64,000 nt of DNA from Gaiella sp038230035. GTDB taxonomy: Bacteria; Actinomycetota; Thermoleophilia; Gaiellales; Gaiellaceae. Below are positions 7,832-16,668 of the stretch, in pieces. The translations under genes were made by a program, and so were the position numbers. Within the stretch, counting starts at the first letter, position 1, and each line of letters opens with the position of its first letter. The stretch lies in NCBI GenBank assembly GCA_038230035.1, contig JBBRNX010000004.1:62001-126000 (forward strand). Direction: 5' to 3'. The notes beneath the pieces were generated by a model, which did no database searches, was not told where the DNA came from, and was given only the letters and a program-made list of their open reading frames with translations.

Positions 7832-9877
7832 GTGCGCGACCTGCGACCGCTGTTCGACCCACGCTCGGTCGCTGTTGTCGGGGCGTCAGGCGACCCCGTG
7901 AAGTGGGGGCACTGGCTCGCTCGCGGGGCGCTTCGTGGCGCTCATCGGCGCGACGTCTTTCTCGTCAACCGACGCGGCGGCGAGATCCTCGGCCGGACCA
8001 CCTTCACGTCGCTGACGGAGCTTCCCGCCAGGCCGGAGCTCGTCGTGCTCGCAGTCCCTGCTACAGCGTTCGAGTCGACCGTCGATGAGGCGCTCGCAGT
8101 CGGAGCGAAGGCGATCGTCGCCATCAGTGCCGGTCTCGGCGAGCTCGGCGAGGAGGGCCGTGCGCTCGAGGCGGCGGTGGTCGAACGTGTCCGTGCCGCC
8201 GGCGCGGTGCTCCTCGGGCCGAACTGCAACGGCCTCTGCGATGCCGCCGCCGAGGTGGAACTCGGCCTCGACGGCATTGCCCCCGGGCCGATCGGGTTCA
8301 TCTCGCAGAGCGGAAACCTCTGCTACGAAGTGGCCCAGCTTGCCGCCGACGCGGGCCTCGGCCTCTCGCGCGTCGCGTCGATCGGCAACCAGGCAGATCT
8401 CGACGCGGCGGCGCTTGTCGAATCGTTCGCGGCCGATCCGCACACCCGCGTTATCGCGGCCTACGTGGAGGACTTCCGCGACGGGCGTGCCTTCGCGCGA
8501 GCCGCCCGCGCGTCCACCACCCCGGTCGTGCTACTCGCCGCGGGCAGCAGCGAGGCCGGCCAGCGCGCCGCGCTCTCGCATACCGGAGCGCTCGTGAGTG
8601 GCTCGGCCGCGGTAGACGCGGCCTGCCGAGCCGCGGGAATCGTGCGCGTCGGCACGCCGCGCGAACTAGTCGATGCGGCGCAGCTCCTACTCGCGCCGCA
8701 CCTTCCGCGCGGTCGTCGCATCGCCGTCGTCGGCGACGGCGGTGGAACCGGGGTGATCGCCGCCGATGTGGCGAGCGGCCTCGGGCTCGAGCTGCCGCAG
8801 CTGTCCGACAAGCTCCGCGAGACGCTCGCAGCGGACCTTCCGCCGACGTCCTCCACCACAAACCCGGTCGATCTTGCAGGTGCGGGCGAGCAGGACTTCG
8901 GCTCGTACACGCGGGTCGTCGGGACGCTGCTCCGCTCGGGCGAGATCGACTCCGTGCTGCTCGTCGGCTACCTCGGTGGCTACACGCACCAGAGCGAGGA
9001 GCTCGCGAAGCGGGAGCTCGAAGTTGCCGCCTCGCTTGCGGCGACCGCGCGCGAGAGCGGTCGGCCGCTTGCCTGCCAGCTCATGTACGCGGACGCGCCG
9101 CCCGCCCAGCTGCTGCGCGCGGAAGGCGTCCCGGTCTATCGCGAGATCGAGCGGGCGCTCGGTGCGCTTGCCCGGGTGGCGGCGATCGGTGAGGGCTCCG
9201 GAAGAGATGTCCCCGCGTACGCGACTGCGCCCTCGGGTCTCGTCCCGGACGACGGGTATCTCGGCGCGCGACGGCTTGTGGAGGGGGTGGGCGTTCAGCT
9301 GGCCGAGTGCCGTGGAGCGCATACCGCAAGCGAGGTGCTGGTCGCGGCCGAGGAGATCGGCTACCCCGTCGTCCTGAAGGCGCTCGGGCTGCTCCACAAG
9401 TCGGATGCCGGCGGAGTCGCCCTCGCGCTGGCCGACGCGAGCGCCCTCGCGGACGCGCATGCACGTATGGAGGCGGCGCTCGCGCCGGAGGGCTATGCAG
9501 TCGAGCGGATGGTCTCGGCGCCGGGCGCGGTCGAGCTGATCGTCGGCTGCAGGCGAGACCCGCGCTTCGGCCCGCTCGTGCTTGTCGGATTGGGCGGCGT
9601 CTACGCCGAAGTGCTCCGCGACGTCGCCGTTGGGCTCGCGCCAGCGGAGGCCGATCAGCTCGAGCAGCTGATCCTGTCCCTGCGAGGTGCGTCGCTGCTC
9701 ACCGGGGCACGTGGCCGGGCGCCCGTCGACATTGCGGCCGTCGCGCACGCCGCGTCTGCGTTGTCACGACTTGCCGCCGACCATCCGGAGATCGCGGAGG
9801 TCGAGGTCAACCCGCTGCTCGCAACACCAGACGGTGCGATCGGCCTTGACGCCCGCGTCGTCCTCGCGACCCCGTAG
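7832..9877 (+). CDS. Acetate/acyl-CoA ligase (ADP-forming), fused alpha-beta
   Basis: 681-aa single-chain NDP-forming acyl-CoA synthetase. It interconverts acyl-CoA + ADP + Pi and acid + CoA + ATP. Order: N-terminal CoA-binding Rossmann domain (RSVAVVGASGDPVKWG), ligase-CoA domain with phosphohistidine near residue 250 (ALSHTGALVSGSA), then an ATP-grasp domain from ~residue 470 (VLKALGLLHKSDAGGVALAL) ending in EVNPLLA. The fusion is common in actinobacteria and archaea. It follows mmsA, so it could conserve energy from the acyl-CoA made there. The exact acyl substrate cannot be read. Confidence 0.9.
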   Translation: MRDLRPLFDPRSVAVVGASGDPVKWGHWLARGALRGAHRRDVFLVNRRGGEILGRTTFTSLTELPARPELVVLAVPATAFESTVDEALAVGAKAIVAISAGLGELGEEGRALEAAVVERVRAAGAVLLGPNCNGLCDAAAEVELGLDGIAPGPIGFISQSGNLCYEVAQLAADAGLGLSRVASIGNQADLDAAALVESFAADPHTRVIAAYVEDFRDGRAFARAARASTTPVVLLAAGSSEAGQRAALSHTGALVSGSAAVDAACRAAGIVRVGTPRELVDAAQLLLAPHLPRGRRIAVVGDGGGTGVIAADVASGLGLELPQLSDKLRETLAADLPPTSSTTNPVDLAGAGEQDFGSYTRVVGTLLRSGEIDSVLLVGYLGGYTHQSEELAKRELEVAASLAATARESGRPLACQLMYADAPPAQLLRAEGVPVYREIERALGALARVAAIGEGSGRDVPAYATAPSGLVPDDGYLGARRLVEGVGVQLAECRGAHTASEVLVAAEEIGYPVVLKALGLLHKSDAGGVALALADASALADAHARMEAALAPEGYAVERMVSAPGAVELIVGCRRDPRFGPLVLVGLGGVYAEVLRDVAVGLAPAEADQLEQLILSLRGASLLTGARGRAPVDIAAVAHAASALSRLAADHPEIAEVEVNPLLATPDGAIGLDARVVLATP

Positions 9878-10012
9878 CGGCTGATCGTTCGACGTCGATC
9901 GCGCTCTCTCACCGTTCTCACAGTCGGCTTGGCCCGGATTCTCAGCGGCCCGGGCAAAGCTCTTGGAGTCCTCAAATCCGAGTGACGACTCACCAAGCCA
10001 AAGGAGAATCGG

Positions 10013-10450
10013 ATGACCGAAAAGACACGGCGCACGTGGATGCCGAGATCGCTCGCAGTCGGAGCTCTCGCCCTCGGCCTCGTGGGCGGAGGGTACGGGA
10101 TTGCCAGCGCGGCGACCGGATCCAGCACCACGACTACGACCACGACGTCGAGCAACACAGCGAGGCCGGCCGCGGCGTCCGCTCCGAACGCCCAGCAGCC
10201 GTGGGGCGCGCAGCGCAGCGACGAGACCCTGCTGACCGGCGATGCCCTGAGCAAGGTGACGGCGCTCGCCAAGGCCAAAGTGCCCGGAGGCACGATCGTT
10301 CGGGTCGAGACGGACGCAGACGGCCATGCGGCCTATGAGGCGCACATGACCAACGCGTCAGGGGCGCCCGTCACGGTCTATGTCGACAAGCAGTTCAACG
10401 TCGTGAACGTCGGCGCTGGGCAGCCCGGGCCCCCGAAAGCGGCCGCCTAG
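10013..10450 (+). CDS. Exported PepSY-like small protein
   Basis: 145 aa with an N-terminal signal or anchor (LAVGALALGLVGGGYGIASA), a Ser/Thr-rich linker (TGSSTTTTTTTSSN), then a ~65-residue PepSY-like fold (ALAKAKVPGGTIVRVETDADGHAAYEAHMT ends in YVDKQFNVVNV). Such domains inhibit or chaperone secreted enzymes, or act as general periplasmic modules. AAAGGAG precedes the ATG at good distance. It ends 70 nt from the convergent sigma gene, with a stem-loop between them. Confidence 0.75.
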   Translation: MTEKTRRTWMPRSLAVGALALGLVGGGYGIASAATGSSTTTTTTTSSNTARPAAASAPNAQQPWGAQRSDETLLTGDALSKVTALAKAKVPGGTIVRVETDADGHAAYEAHMTNASGAPVTVYVDKQFNVVNVGAGQPGPPKAAA

Positions 10451-10464
10451 CGAGAGCCGGTGTC

Positions 10465-10495
10465 GCGGGCGGGCTCTAACCATGGGCTCGCCCGC
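10465..10495. terminator. Candidate bidirectional terminator
   Basis: GCGGGCG / CGCCCGC, a 7-bp GC stem in the 70-nt space between two convergent genes. No U-tract, so assignment rests on position and pairing. Confidence 0.4.
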
Positions 10496-10520
10496 GGCGG
10501 CGGGTCGCCGCGATGTCGAG

Positions 10521-11489
10521 TCAGGTGTCGAGACGGGCCGGCAGGCCGAAGAGCGGGAACAGCCGCTCGGTGTCGAGGAAGAACGTGAGTTCCCCGATCC
10601 GGCCCGCGGAGAGCTCGACGACCTGGAGTGCCCAGGGCTCGTGGCCGCTGCCAGTCTCGGCCGGCTTGTACTGGCCGAAGGCAGGCGAGCCGTTGGCCGC
10701 GACCGTCGGGATCACGCGTGAGCCGCTGCAACCGATGCCAGGCCCGAACCACCACGCGAGGATGTCATCGCGGCCCCGGAGCCAGAGGTCGTACGGCGGC
10801 ATCGACTGCGTCGCGTCCTCATGAATCAGCGCTGTTAGCGCCTCGAGGTCGTAGCGCTCGAACGCCGTGACGTAGCGATCGAGGAGCTCACGGTCGGCCT
10901 CGTCGAGCTCGGGCAGCGGATCCGCGCTGCTGGCTTCGCTCGCCGCAAGGGTCGCACGGGCTCTTTGCAAGGCGCTGTTCACCGAGGCAACGCTTGTGTC
11001 GAGCAGCTCGGCGACCTCGGCCGCCTGCCAGTGGAGCACTTCGCAGAGGATGAGCGCCGCCCGCTGCCGAGGTGGCAGGAGTTGGAGCGCCGCGACGAAC
11101 GCGAGCCGGATCGTCTCGCGACCGGCGGCGATGTCGGCCGGATCGCCCGCGGGAAGCGGCTCGATCCACGTGTCTGCCGGTAACAGCGCGAGGTTCGCCA
11201 GCTCGGGCTCCCGAGACGGCCCGAGATCCATCGGGCGAGCGCGCCGCTCACGCCCGGCTAGGAGATCGAGACAGACATTGGTCGCGATCCGGTACAGCCA
11301 CGATCGCAGAGCCGCCCGGCCCTCGAATCGATCAATGCCGCGCCAAGCGCGAAGCAGCGTCTCCTGCACTGCGTCGTCCGCCTCGAACGGCGAGCTGAGC
11401 ATCCGGTAGCAGTACGCGATCAGCTCGCCGCGATGAGCCTCGAGATCGGCGGCGACCGGAGCGATCGCGGGAGACGGCTGCGACACCAC
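10521..11489 (-). CDS. RNA polymerase ECF sigma factor with C-terminal SnoaL-like domain
   Basis: 322 aa from GTG 11489 (in-frame GTGs at 11504 and 11486 are alternatives). Sigma region 2 is seen in HRGELIAYCYRMLSSPFEAD and DAVQETLLRAWRGIDRFEG. Region 4 is in LPPRQRAALILCEVLHWQAA with an HTH, VAELLDTSVASVNSALQRAR. The last ~110 residues form a SnoaL/NTF2-like domain. This layout matches SigG/SigJ-type ECF factors, in which the C-terminal domain replaces a separate anti-sigma factor. No anti-sigma gene lies nearby. It would direct a stress regulon that cannot be named from sequence. Confidence 0.88.
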   Translation of the reverse strand: MVSQPSPAIAPVAADLEAHRGELIAYCYRMLSSPFEADDAVQETLLRAWRGIDRFEGRAALRSWLYRIATNVCLDLLAGRERRARPMDLGPSREPELANLALLPADTWIEPLPAGDPADIAAGRETIRLAFVAALQLLPPRQRAALILCEVLHWQAAEVAELLDTSVASVNSALQRARATLAASEASSADPLPELDEADRELLDRYVTAFERYDLEALTALIHEDATQSMPPYDLWLRGRDDILAWWFGPGIGCSGSRVIPTVAANGSPAFGQYKPAETGSGHEPWALQVVELSAGRIGELTFFLDTERLFPLFGLPARLDT

Positions 11490-11579
11490 GCCATCGTGGC
11501 ACACCGATGAGTCTCGGTGCTCCGCACGGTCTAGAGTCGCAGGAAGCAGACGAGACGAGCCGAGACGGAGGGAACGACT

Positions 11580-12659
11580 ATGACGCAGACAGTGCTGCTG
11601 GTTGGGACGCGCAAGGGCCTGTTCATTCTCGAGAGCGACGCCGATCGCAATGACTGGAGCACCCGTGGCCCGCTGTGCGAGGGGTGGCCGATCTTCCACG
11701 CCGTGCACGATCCCGTCTCGGGCTCGATCTATGCCGCCGCCGCCAGCGAATGGCACGGTACGGGCGTGTGGCGTAGCAGCGACCTCGGCGAGACCTGGAC
11801 GCTCTCGAGCGAGGGTCTTGCCCTCGAAGCCGACGGCGACCTCAAGCTGTCGAAAGTCTCCGGCCTGACCGTCGCCCACGGCCGTGTCCTGGCCGGCGGC
11901 GAAGCCGCAGCCTTGTTCGAGAGCACCGACGGCTGCGAGACGTGGTCGCTCCTGAGCACGCTTGACGGTCAGCCCGGTCGCGACGACTGGAACGATCCGG
12001 CGAAGCAGCCACCCGGGCATCTCGGGCTGCCGGCGATCATGCCGCACCCCGACGACCGGGATCATTTCTGGGTCATCATCCAGGGGTACGGCATCTTCGA
12101 GACGACGGACAACGGCGGCTCGTGGACGCCGCGCAACAAGGGGCTGCGCGCCGACTGGCCGCTCGAGAACCCGGAGATCGGCTACTGCGTGCACAAGATG
12201 GTGATGTCGCCGCTCGACACCGATCGCCTGTACCAGCAGAACCACGTCGGCATGCACCGGAGCGACGACGGCGGGCACTCGTGGACGGAGATCACGGATG
12301 GGCTGCCGACGGAGTTCGGCTTCGCCGCTGCAACGCATCCGCACGACCGCGAGACGTTCTACACGATCCCGCTCGACCCGGGCCACGGCCGGTTCATGCC
12401 GGACGGGCGCGCGTCGGTCTGGCGCACTCGCGACGCTGGCTCGACCTGGCAGCAGCTCAGCGAAGGGTTGCCCCAGCACGATGCGTACCTCGGCGTGCTG
12501 CGCGAGGGGATGGCGATCGACACGTACGACACACCGGGCCTCTACTTCGGCACGAGCACCGGCCAGGTGTTCGCGAGCCGGGACGAGGGCGACAGCTGGA
12601 GCGAGATCGCGAGCTACCTGCCGGCGATCTCCTCGGTCGAGGTCGCGGTTCTCGCATAG
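11580..12659 (+). CDS. BNR/Vps10-like beta-propeller (sialidase-type) protein
   Basis: 359 aa with repeated Asp-box/BNR motifs (SSDLGETWTL, STDGCETWSL, TTDNGGSWTP, SDDGGHSWTE, TRDAGSTWQQ, SRDEGDSWSE), one per propeller blade. There is no signal peptide, so it is cytoplasmic, unlike true secreted sialidases. Databases often call such proteins exo-alpha-sialidase or glycosyl hydrolase, but no enzymatic residues can be assigned here. GGAGGGAA precedes the ATG. Its stop overlaps the start of a MoaD-like gene (TAGTG), so the two products are probably made together. Confidence 0.85.
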   Translation: MTQTVLLVGTRKGLFILESDADRNDWSTRGPLCEGWPIFHAVHDPVSGSIYAAAASEWHGTGVWRSSDLGETWTLSSEGLALEADGDLKLSKVSGLTVAHGRVLAGGEAAALFESTDGCETWSLLSTLDGQPGRDDWNDPAKQPPGHLGLPAIMPHPDDRDHFWVIIQGYGIFETTDNGGSWTPRNKGLRADWPLENPEIGYCVHKMVMSPLDTDRLYQQNHVGMHRSDDGGHSWTEITDGLPTEFGFAAATHPHDRETFYTIPLDPGHGRFMPDGRASVWRTRDAGSTWQQLSEGLPQHDAYLGVLREGMAIDTYDTPGLYFGTSTGQVFASRDEGDSWSEIASYLPAISSVEVAVLA

Positions 12660-12922
12660 TGGCCGACGTGCATTTGCCGGCGACGCTGCCGCCGCTCTTC
12701 CCCGGCCTGCCGAGGCGGCTCGATGTGGACGCGGCGACGGTGGCCGACGCGATCGACCGTCTCGACGAGCAGTGGCCGGGTTTCCGCGATCGGCTGTGTG
12801 AGCCGGGGCCGAAGCTCCGGCCGCATATCAACATCTACGTGGATCGTGAACGGGCGGCGCTCGACACGCCGCTCGAGTCCGGTACTCGGATCGACGTCAT
12901 TGCCGCGATCAGCGGCGGCTAA
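12659..12922 (+). CDS. MoaD/ThiS-family small sulfur-carrier-like protein
   Basis: 87 aa, ubiquitin-like MoaD fold: HLPATLPPLFPGLPRRLDVD, a central helix AIDRLDEQWPGF, and the C-terminal Gly-Gly (IAAISGG) that is adenylated and thiocarboxylated in MoaD/ThiS/CysO. GTG 12659 shares a base with the stop of the BNR gene, showing translational coupling. No moaE, moeB or cysM gene is near, so the sulfur acceptor pathway is unknown. Its tail overlaps the convergent methyltransferase gene by 4 nt. Confidence 0.85.
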   Translation: MADVHLPATLPPLFPGLPRRLDVDAATVADAIDRLDEQWPGFRDRLCEPGPKLRPHINIYVDRERAALDTPLESGTRIDVIAAISGG

Positions 12923-13560
12923 GCAGGGCGCTTCCAGATCACGAGCAGGCCGTCGGCGACCGTGAGCATCGCGTTGTCGACGCGCGGGTCGGCCTGGATC
13001 TGATCCGCGAAACGGCGCAGGCCGACCGTGTCCTCGTCGTTCTCCGTCGGGTCGACCACGCGACCCGACCAGATGACGTTGTCGGCCACGATGACGCCGT
13101 GGTCTGCGAGCTTCGGCAGCACAGCCTCGTAGTACGCGCCGTAGTCGCGCTTCCACGCGTCGATGAAGACGAGATCGAACGGGCCGTCGAGCGCGGTCAG
13201 CGACTCGCGTGCGTCGCCTTCGATCAGGCGGATGCGTTCTCCGTGTGGGCTCGCTGCGAAATGACGACGTGCGAAGGCGGCATTGTCGGGGTCGATCTCC
13301 AGCGTCACAAGCTCGCCGTCTGCGGGAAGCACTGCCGCGAGCGAGAGCGCCGTCACGCCACGGAAGGTGCCGATCTCCAGTACACGCCGGGCGCGGCTCG
13401 CGATGACGAGCGCCTCGAGGAGCTTGACCTCGACGACACCGCCCGCCATCTGCGGGCTCGGCAACGTCACGACCTCGGCGCGCAGGGCTGCGACCTCGTC
13501 CCGCGCCGAGGTGGTGTGCGCGACTGCGTACTCCTCGACTTTCGGGTCGACCGGATCCAT
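12919..13560 (-). CDS. Class I SAM-dependent O-methyltransferase
   Basis: 213 aa of the catechol/caffeoyl-CoA O-methyltransferase family (Methyltransf_3). SAM motif I is VLEIGTFRGVTALSLA; the divalent-metal/catechol site includes FDLVFIDAWKRDYGAYYE and IVADNVIWSGRV. The length fits the family. It is the last gene of a minus-strand run with acyl-CoA dehydrogenase, 5 nt upstream. That suggests a shared role in aromatic or acyl-CoA metabolism, but the acceptor is unknown. Confidence 0.88.
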   Translation of the reverse strand: MDPVDPKVEEYAVAHTTSARDEVAALRAEVVTLPSPQMAGGVVEVKLLEALVIASRARRVLEIGTFRGVTALSLAAVLPADGELVTLEIDPDNAAFARRHFAASPHGERIRLIEGDARESLTALDGPFDLVFIDAWKRDYGAYYEAVLPKLADHGVIVADNVIWSGRVVDPTENDEDTVGLRRFADQIQADPRVDNAMLTVADGLLVIWKRPA

Positions 13561-13565
13561 CGCCG

Positions 13566-14732
13566 TCACCCCCAGCCGAGGTAGGGGGCTGCGCCCCGCT
13601 TGAGGAGGCCACGGGCGATCACGAGCCGCTGGATCTCGCTCGTCCCCTCCCAGATTCGATCCACGCGTAGTTCGCGGTAGAAGCGTGCCGCCGGGTTTTC
13701 GGTCATGTAGCCCCGCCCGCCGAAAGCCTGCACCGCCCGATCTACGACTCGGCCGGCCATCTCGGAAGCGTAGAGCTTGGCCATCGACACCTTCCCGTGG
13801 ACGATCTTGCGATCGCTGAGCGTGTCGAACGCGTGCGCGGCGTGGTACGTCAGCAGGCGCGCGGCGAGGAGCTCCGTCAGCGAGTCCGCGAGCGGGAACG
13901 AGATGCCTTGGTACTCGGCGATCGGCGAGCCGAACTGCTCGCGCTCCTTCGCCCAGTCGGTTGCCAGCTCGAGGAGGCGCTCGGCGGCGCCGCAGCAACG
14001 GGCCGCGATGAACAGTCGCTCGACGAGGATCCATTCCTTCGCACCGGCGTCGCCGCTCGAGGGAATGCGATTCACCTCCGGCACGCGGCAATCGCGGAAC
14101 ACGATCTCGGGGTGATGGTCGAGGTAGGGGTCGTGGAGGAAGCCGGGCGTACGGACGATCTCGAGTCCGGGCGAATCGGGGTCGACGAGGAACAGCTGCT
14201 GCTCGCCTTCGTGGACGGCGGCGACGATGTAGACGCCCGGTGCGCCCTCGCTCGTGACGAACCACTTCTCGCCGTTCAGGAGCCAGTCGTCACCGTCTGG
14301 CGTGGCTGTGGCAGCGAGGCCAGCGAGGTCGGAGCCGGCGCCCGGCTCGGTCAGCGCCCACGCCTCGCGGTACTCGCCACGGACGATCGGTGCGACGAAG
14401 CGCTCGGCCTGGTCGGGCGTCGCGATCTCGAGCAGCTCGCGCGGCCCACGGTCGACGACCGCGAAGCCGAGCCCGTTCGTCGCCTTCCCCGACTCCTCCT
14501 CGAGCGCCACCTGGCCGAGCATCGAGAGACCGATCCCACCCTGGTCAACAGGCATGTTCAACATCGCAAAGCCGGCCGCGCGCGCCTTCTTCCGCATCAC
14601 GTCGACCTCGGCAGCGTCGATCGAGCCGCGTTGTGCGATCCGGAGCTCGAGCGGGTAGACCTCGTCCTCGAGGAAGCGGCCGACTTTGGCCTTCAGCTCG
14701 CGGATCTCGGCTGGCAACTCGGGGACGATCAC
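13566..14732 (-). CDS. Acyl-CoA dehydrogenase
   Basis: 388 aa FAD flavoprotein catalysing alpha,beta-dehydrogenation of acyl-CoA. Recognisable parts: YREAWALTEPGAGSDLAGLA, GEKWFVTSEGAPG, and the C-terminal family signature ALQAFGGRGY-like VQAFGGRGYMTENPAARFYRE, then RIWEGTSEIQRLVIARGL. GTG 14732 is chosen over TTG 14747 because GGAGG then lies 8 nt upstream. A perfect 14-bp palindrome at 14759-14772 sits in its promoter region. It is likely cotranscribed with the O-methyltransferase. Confidence 0.92.
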   Translation of the reverse strand: MIVPELPAEIRELKAKVGRFLEDEVYPLELRIAQRGSIDAAEVDVMRKKARAAGFAMLNMPVDQGGIGLSMLGQVALEEESGKATNGLGFAVVDRGPRELLEIATPDQAERFVAPIVRGEYREAWALTEPGAGSDLAGLAATATPDGDDWLLNGEKWFVTSEGAPGVYIVAAVHEGEQQLFLVDPDSPGLEIVRTPGFLHDPYLDHHPEIVFRDCRVPEVNRIPSSGDAGAKEWILVERLFIAARCCGAAERLLELATDWAKEREQFGSPIAEYQGISFPLADSLTELLAARLLTYHAAHAFDTLSDRKIVHGKVSMAKLYASEMAGRVVDRAVQAFGGRGYMTENPAARFYRELRVDRIWEGTSEIQRLVIARGLLKRGAAPYLGWG

Positions 14733-14758
14733 GGACGAAACCTCCAACAGCGACTCTT

Positions 14759-14772
14759 TGACCGTACGGTCA
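14759..14772. promoter_or_regulatory. Perfect palindrome TGACCGTACGGTCA, TetR-type operator
   Basis: 14-bp perfect palindrome 27 nt upstream of the acyl-CoA dehydrogenase start. It resembles TetR-family operators of lipid-catabolism genes in actinobacteria. A near copy (11 of 14 bases) lies in the pot promoter at 17081-17094. Confidence 0.6.
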
Positions 14773-14787
14773 GGATTGCGCTGGAGA

Positions 14788-16668
14788 CTACGCGAAGGCA
14801 GCCTCTGCCGCGCGTGTTCCCTCGAGAACGGCCTCTTCGAGACCGCGTGGCGAGAGGCAGTCGCCGGCCTCCTCGACCGTCATTCCCACCGCGCGCAACG
14901 CGACAGCCAGGCTGTCCTCCGGCACGCGGCCGAGCGCCAGCACGATGGTGTCGGCCGCGATCGTGGCCTCCAACTCCGGCGCAAAGACGTTCCGTAGCAT
15001 CGCGTTCTCGGCGTCGCCGGCCACGAGCTCGTGGTGCTGGACGATCTCGACGCCGGCGCGGTACAGCCGCTGTAGGAAGAGGTTGCGGCGGTACTGGTGG
15101 AGGCTCTCGCCGACCGTTACCGACGCGACGCAGTAGACGACGTCGTGATCTGCCTCCGCGAGGACCTCGGCTGTGCATAGTCCGAGCGGGTCGCCGCCCC
15201 AGTCGGCGACGACGGCTCGCTGCCCGACGAAAGCCGTGCCGGCGAGCACGTCCCACGCCTGGACGACGGTCGCCGGGTTGACCGGGAGCGTCGGCGCGTA
15301 CGGGCGTGCGCCGGTCGCGACCACGACGACGTCCGGCGAGAGCGCCGCGACCGTCTCGGCGGTTGCCTCTACTCCTAGGCGAAGGTCGATGGAGGCGAGC
15401 ATCTCGGCGTGGTTCGCAAGAAAGCCTTCCGCAACCGCGCGGGTACCCGGAGCGCGTTGCGCGAGCGCGAACTGGCCGCCGACCGCAGTCGCCCGCTCGA
15501 GGAGGACGACGTCGTTCCCTGCGGCGAGGGCGGTGGCGGCTGCCGTGATCCCCGCCGGGCCGGCGCCGACGACGACCACGCGGCCACTGCCCTGCGCCGT
15601 GCCAGATGCCTCGCGCTCGCGGCCGGTACGCGGGTTGATCGCGCAGCGGATCGCCTCTCCCGCGTGGTAGTGCGCGATGCAGGCCTGACAGCCGATACAC
15701 CGGATTGCCCGCTTCCCAGCTCGCGCTTTGGTCGGCAGATCCGCGTCGGCGATCAACGCGCGGGTCATCCCGAGCGCGTCAGCCGCGCCCGAGGCGACGA
15801 GCGCATCCGCCTCTGCCGCATCGACAATCCGAGATGTCGCGATCACCGGTAAGCCGACGCGGAAAGGTGCGGTGTGGTCCGCGATCAGGTTCTCGCCGAG
15901 CGGCGGCGGCGGCACGATCAGCGTCGAGCCGAGGTACGACGGCGACTCGCCGAGCGCGACGCTGACGTAGTCGACCTCCTCAGTCAGGTACGGCGCCATG
16001 CGCTGCGCCGGTTGCGAGTCTGCGGACAGGCGCACGCCGACGCAGAGCCCCGGCGCCGCCGCACGGGCCGCACGTACGACCGCGAGCAGGAAACGCGAAG
16101 GCTCCGCCCACTCGTCGTCCCGCCGGTTCAGCTCCGGATCGAAGAACTGGGCCACGAGATAGCGGTGCGCCGCTGAGATCTCGATGCCGTCGAGGCCGCC
16201 CTCGGCCGCCAGTCGCGCAGCATCGGCGAAGCCCTGGACGATGTCCTCGATCTCCTCGGCGCGCAGGGCCCGTGGCGCGACGCGGAAGCGCTGACTGGGG
16301 ATCGCCGACGGAGCGAGGGCCGGAGTGCGAGGCGGTCCCGCAATCTGCTCGCGACCGCCGTGGAGCAGCTGGACGAACAAGCGCGTGCCGTGCGGCTGAA
16401 CGGCCGCGGCAACGCGCCGGTAGACGTCGACCATCTCAGGGAGATAGCCGGCGAGCTCGTGCGCCGTCAGGATGCCGGATGGGTGCGGCGCCGTCGCTTC
16501 CATGACGATCAGCCCGACGCCGCCGCGGGCACGGGCCCCGTGGTAGGCGACGAAGTCGTCCGTCGGCAGATGATCCGCGACGAGCGTCGTCTGGTGCGCC
16601 GTCGACACGATCCGGTTCTGCAGCTCGACCGGCCCGAGCCGCAGAGGAGAGAACAGACTAGAGAGCAC
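14788..16668 (-). CDS. 2,4-dienoyl-CoA reductase-like NADH:flavin oxidoreductase
   Basis: 626 aa. Residues 1-330 form an old-yellow-enzyme TIM barrel (FMN; VQLLHGGREQ, GGLDGIEISAAHRYLVAQF). A four-Cys cluster (CIGCQACIAHYHAGEAIRC) binds 4Fe-4S. Then come FAD- and NAD(P)-binding Rossmann parts (VVVVGAGPAGITAAATALA). This is the FadH / trimethylamine dehydrogenase architecture. It could reduce enoyl or dienoyl-CoA, or oxidise a methylamine; acyl-CoA neighbours favour the former. GTG start overlaps the thioesterase end by 11 nt. Confidence 0.88.
   Translation of the reverse strand: MLSSLFSPLRLGPVELQNRIVSTAHQTTLVADHLPTDDFVAYHGARARGGVGLIVMEATAPHPSGILTAHELAGYLPEMVDVYRRVAAAVQPHGTRLFVQLLHGGREQIAGPPRTPALAPSAIPSQRFRVAPRALRAEEIEDIVQGFADAARLAAEGGLDGIEISAAHRYLVAQFFDPELNRRDDEWAEPSRFLLAVVRAARAAAPGLCVGVRLSADSQPAQRMAPYLTEEVDYVSVALGESPSYLGSTLIVPPPPLGENLIADHTAPFRVGLPVIATSRIVDAAEADALVASGAADALGMTRALIADADLPTKARAGKRAIRCIGCQACIAHYHAGEAIRCAINPRTGREREASGTAQGSGRVVVVGAGPAGITAAATALAAGNDVVLLERATAVGGQFALAQRAPGTRAVAEGFLANHAEMLASIDLRLGVEATAETVAALSPDVVVVATGARPYAPTLPVNPATVVQAWDVLAGTAFVGQRAVVADWGGDPLGLCTAEVLAEADHDVVYCVASVTVGESLHQYRRNLFLQRLYRAGVEIVQHHELVAGDAENAMLRNVFAPELEATIAADTIVLALGRVPEDSLAVALRAVGMTVEEAGDCLSPRGLEEAVLEGTRAAEAAFA

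Noticed and set aside
10521..12479. 652-residue open frame extending the sigma-factor gene far upstream on the minus strand
   Set aside because: Everything upstream of about 11504 is antisense to the BNR-repeat gene and has no protein-like pattern; a high-GC shadow joined in frame to the real sigma factor.
11580..12659. True sialidase function for the BNR protein
   Set aside because: Asp-box repeats are present, but there is no signal peptide and no recognisable catalytic Arg triad or Tyr/Glu pair; only the propeller fold is supported.
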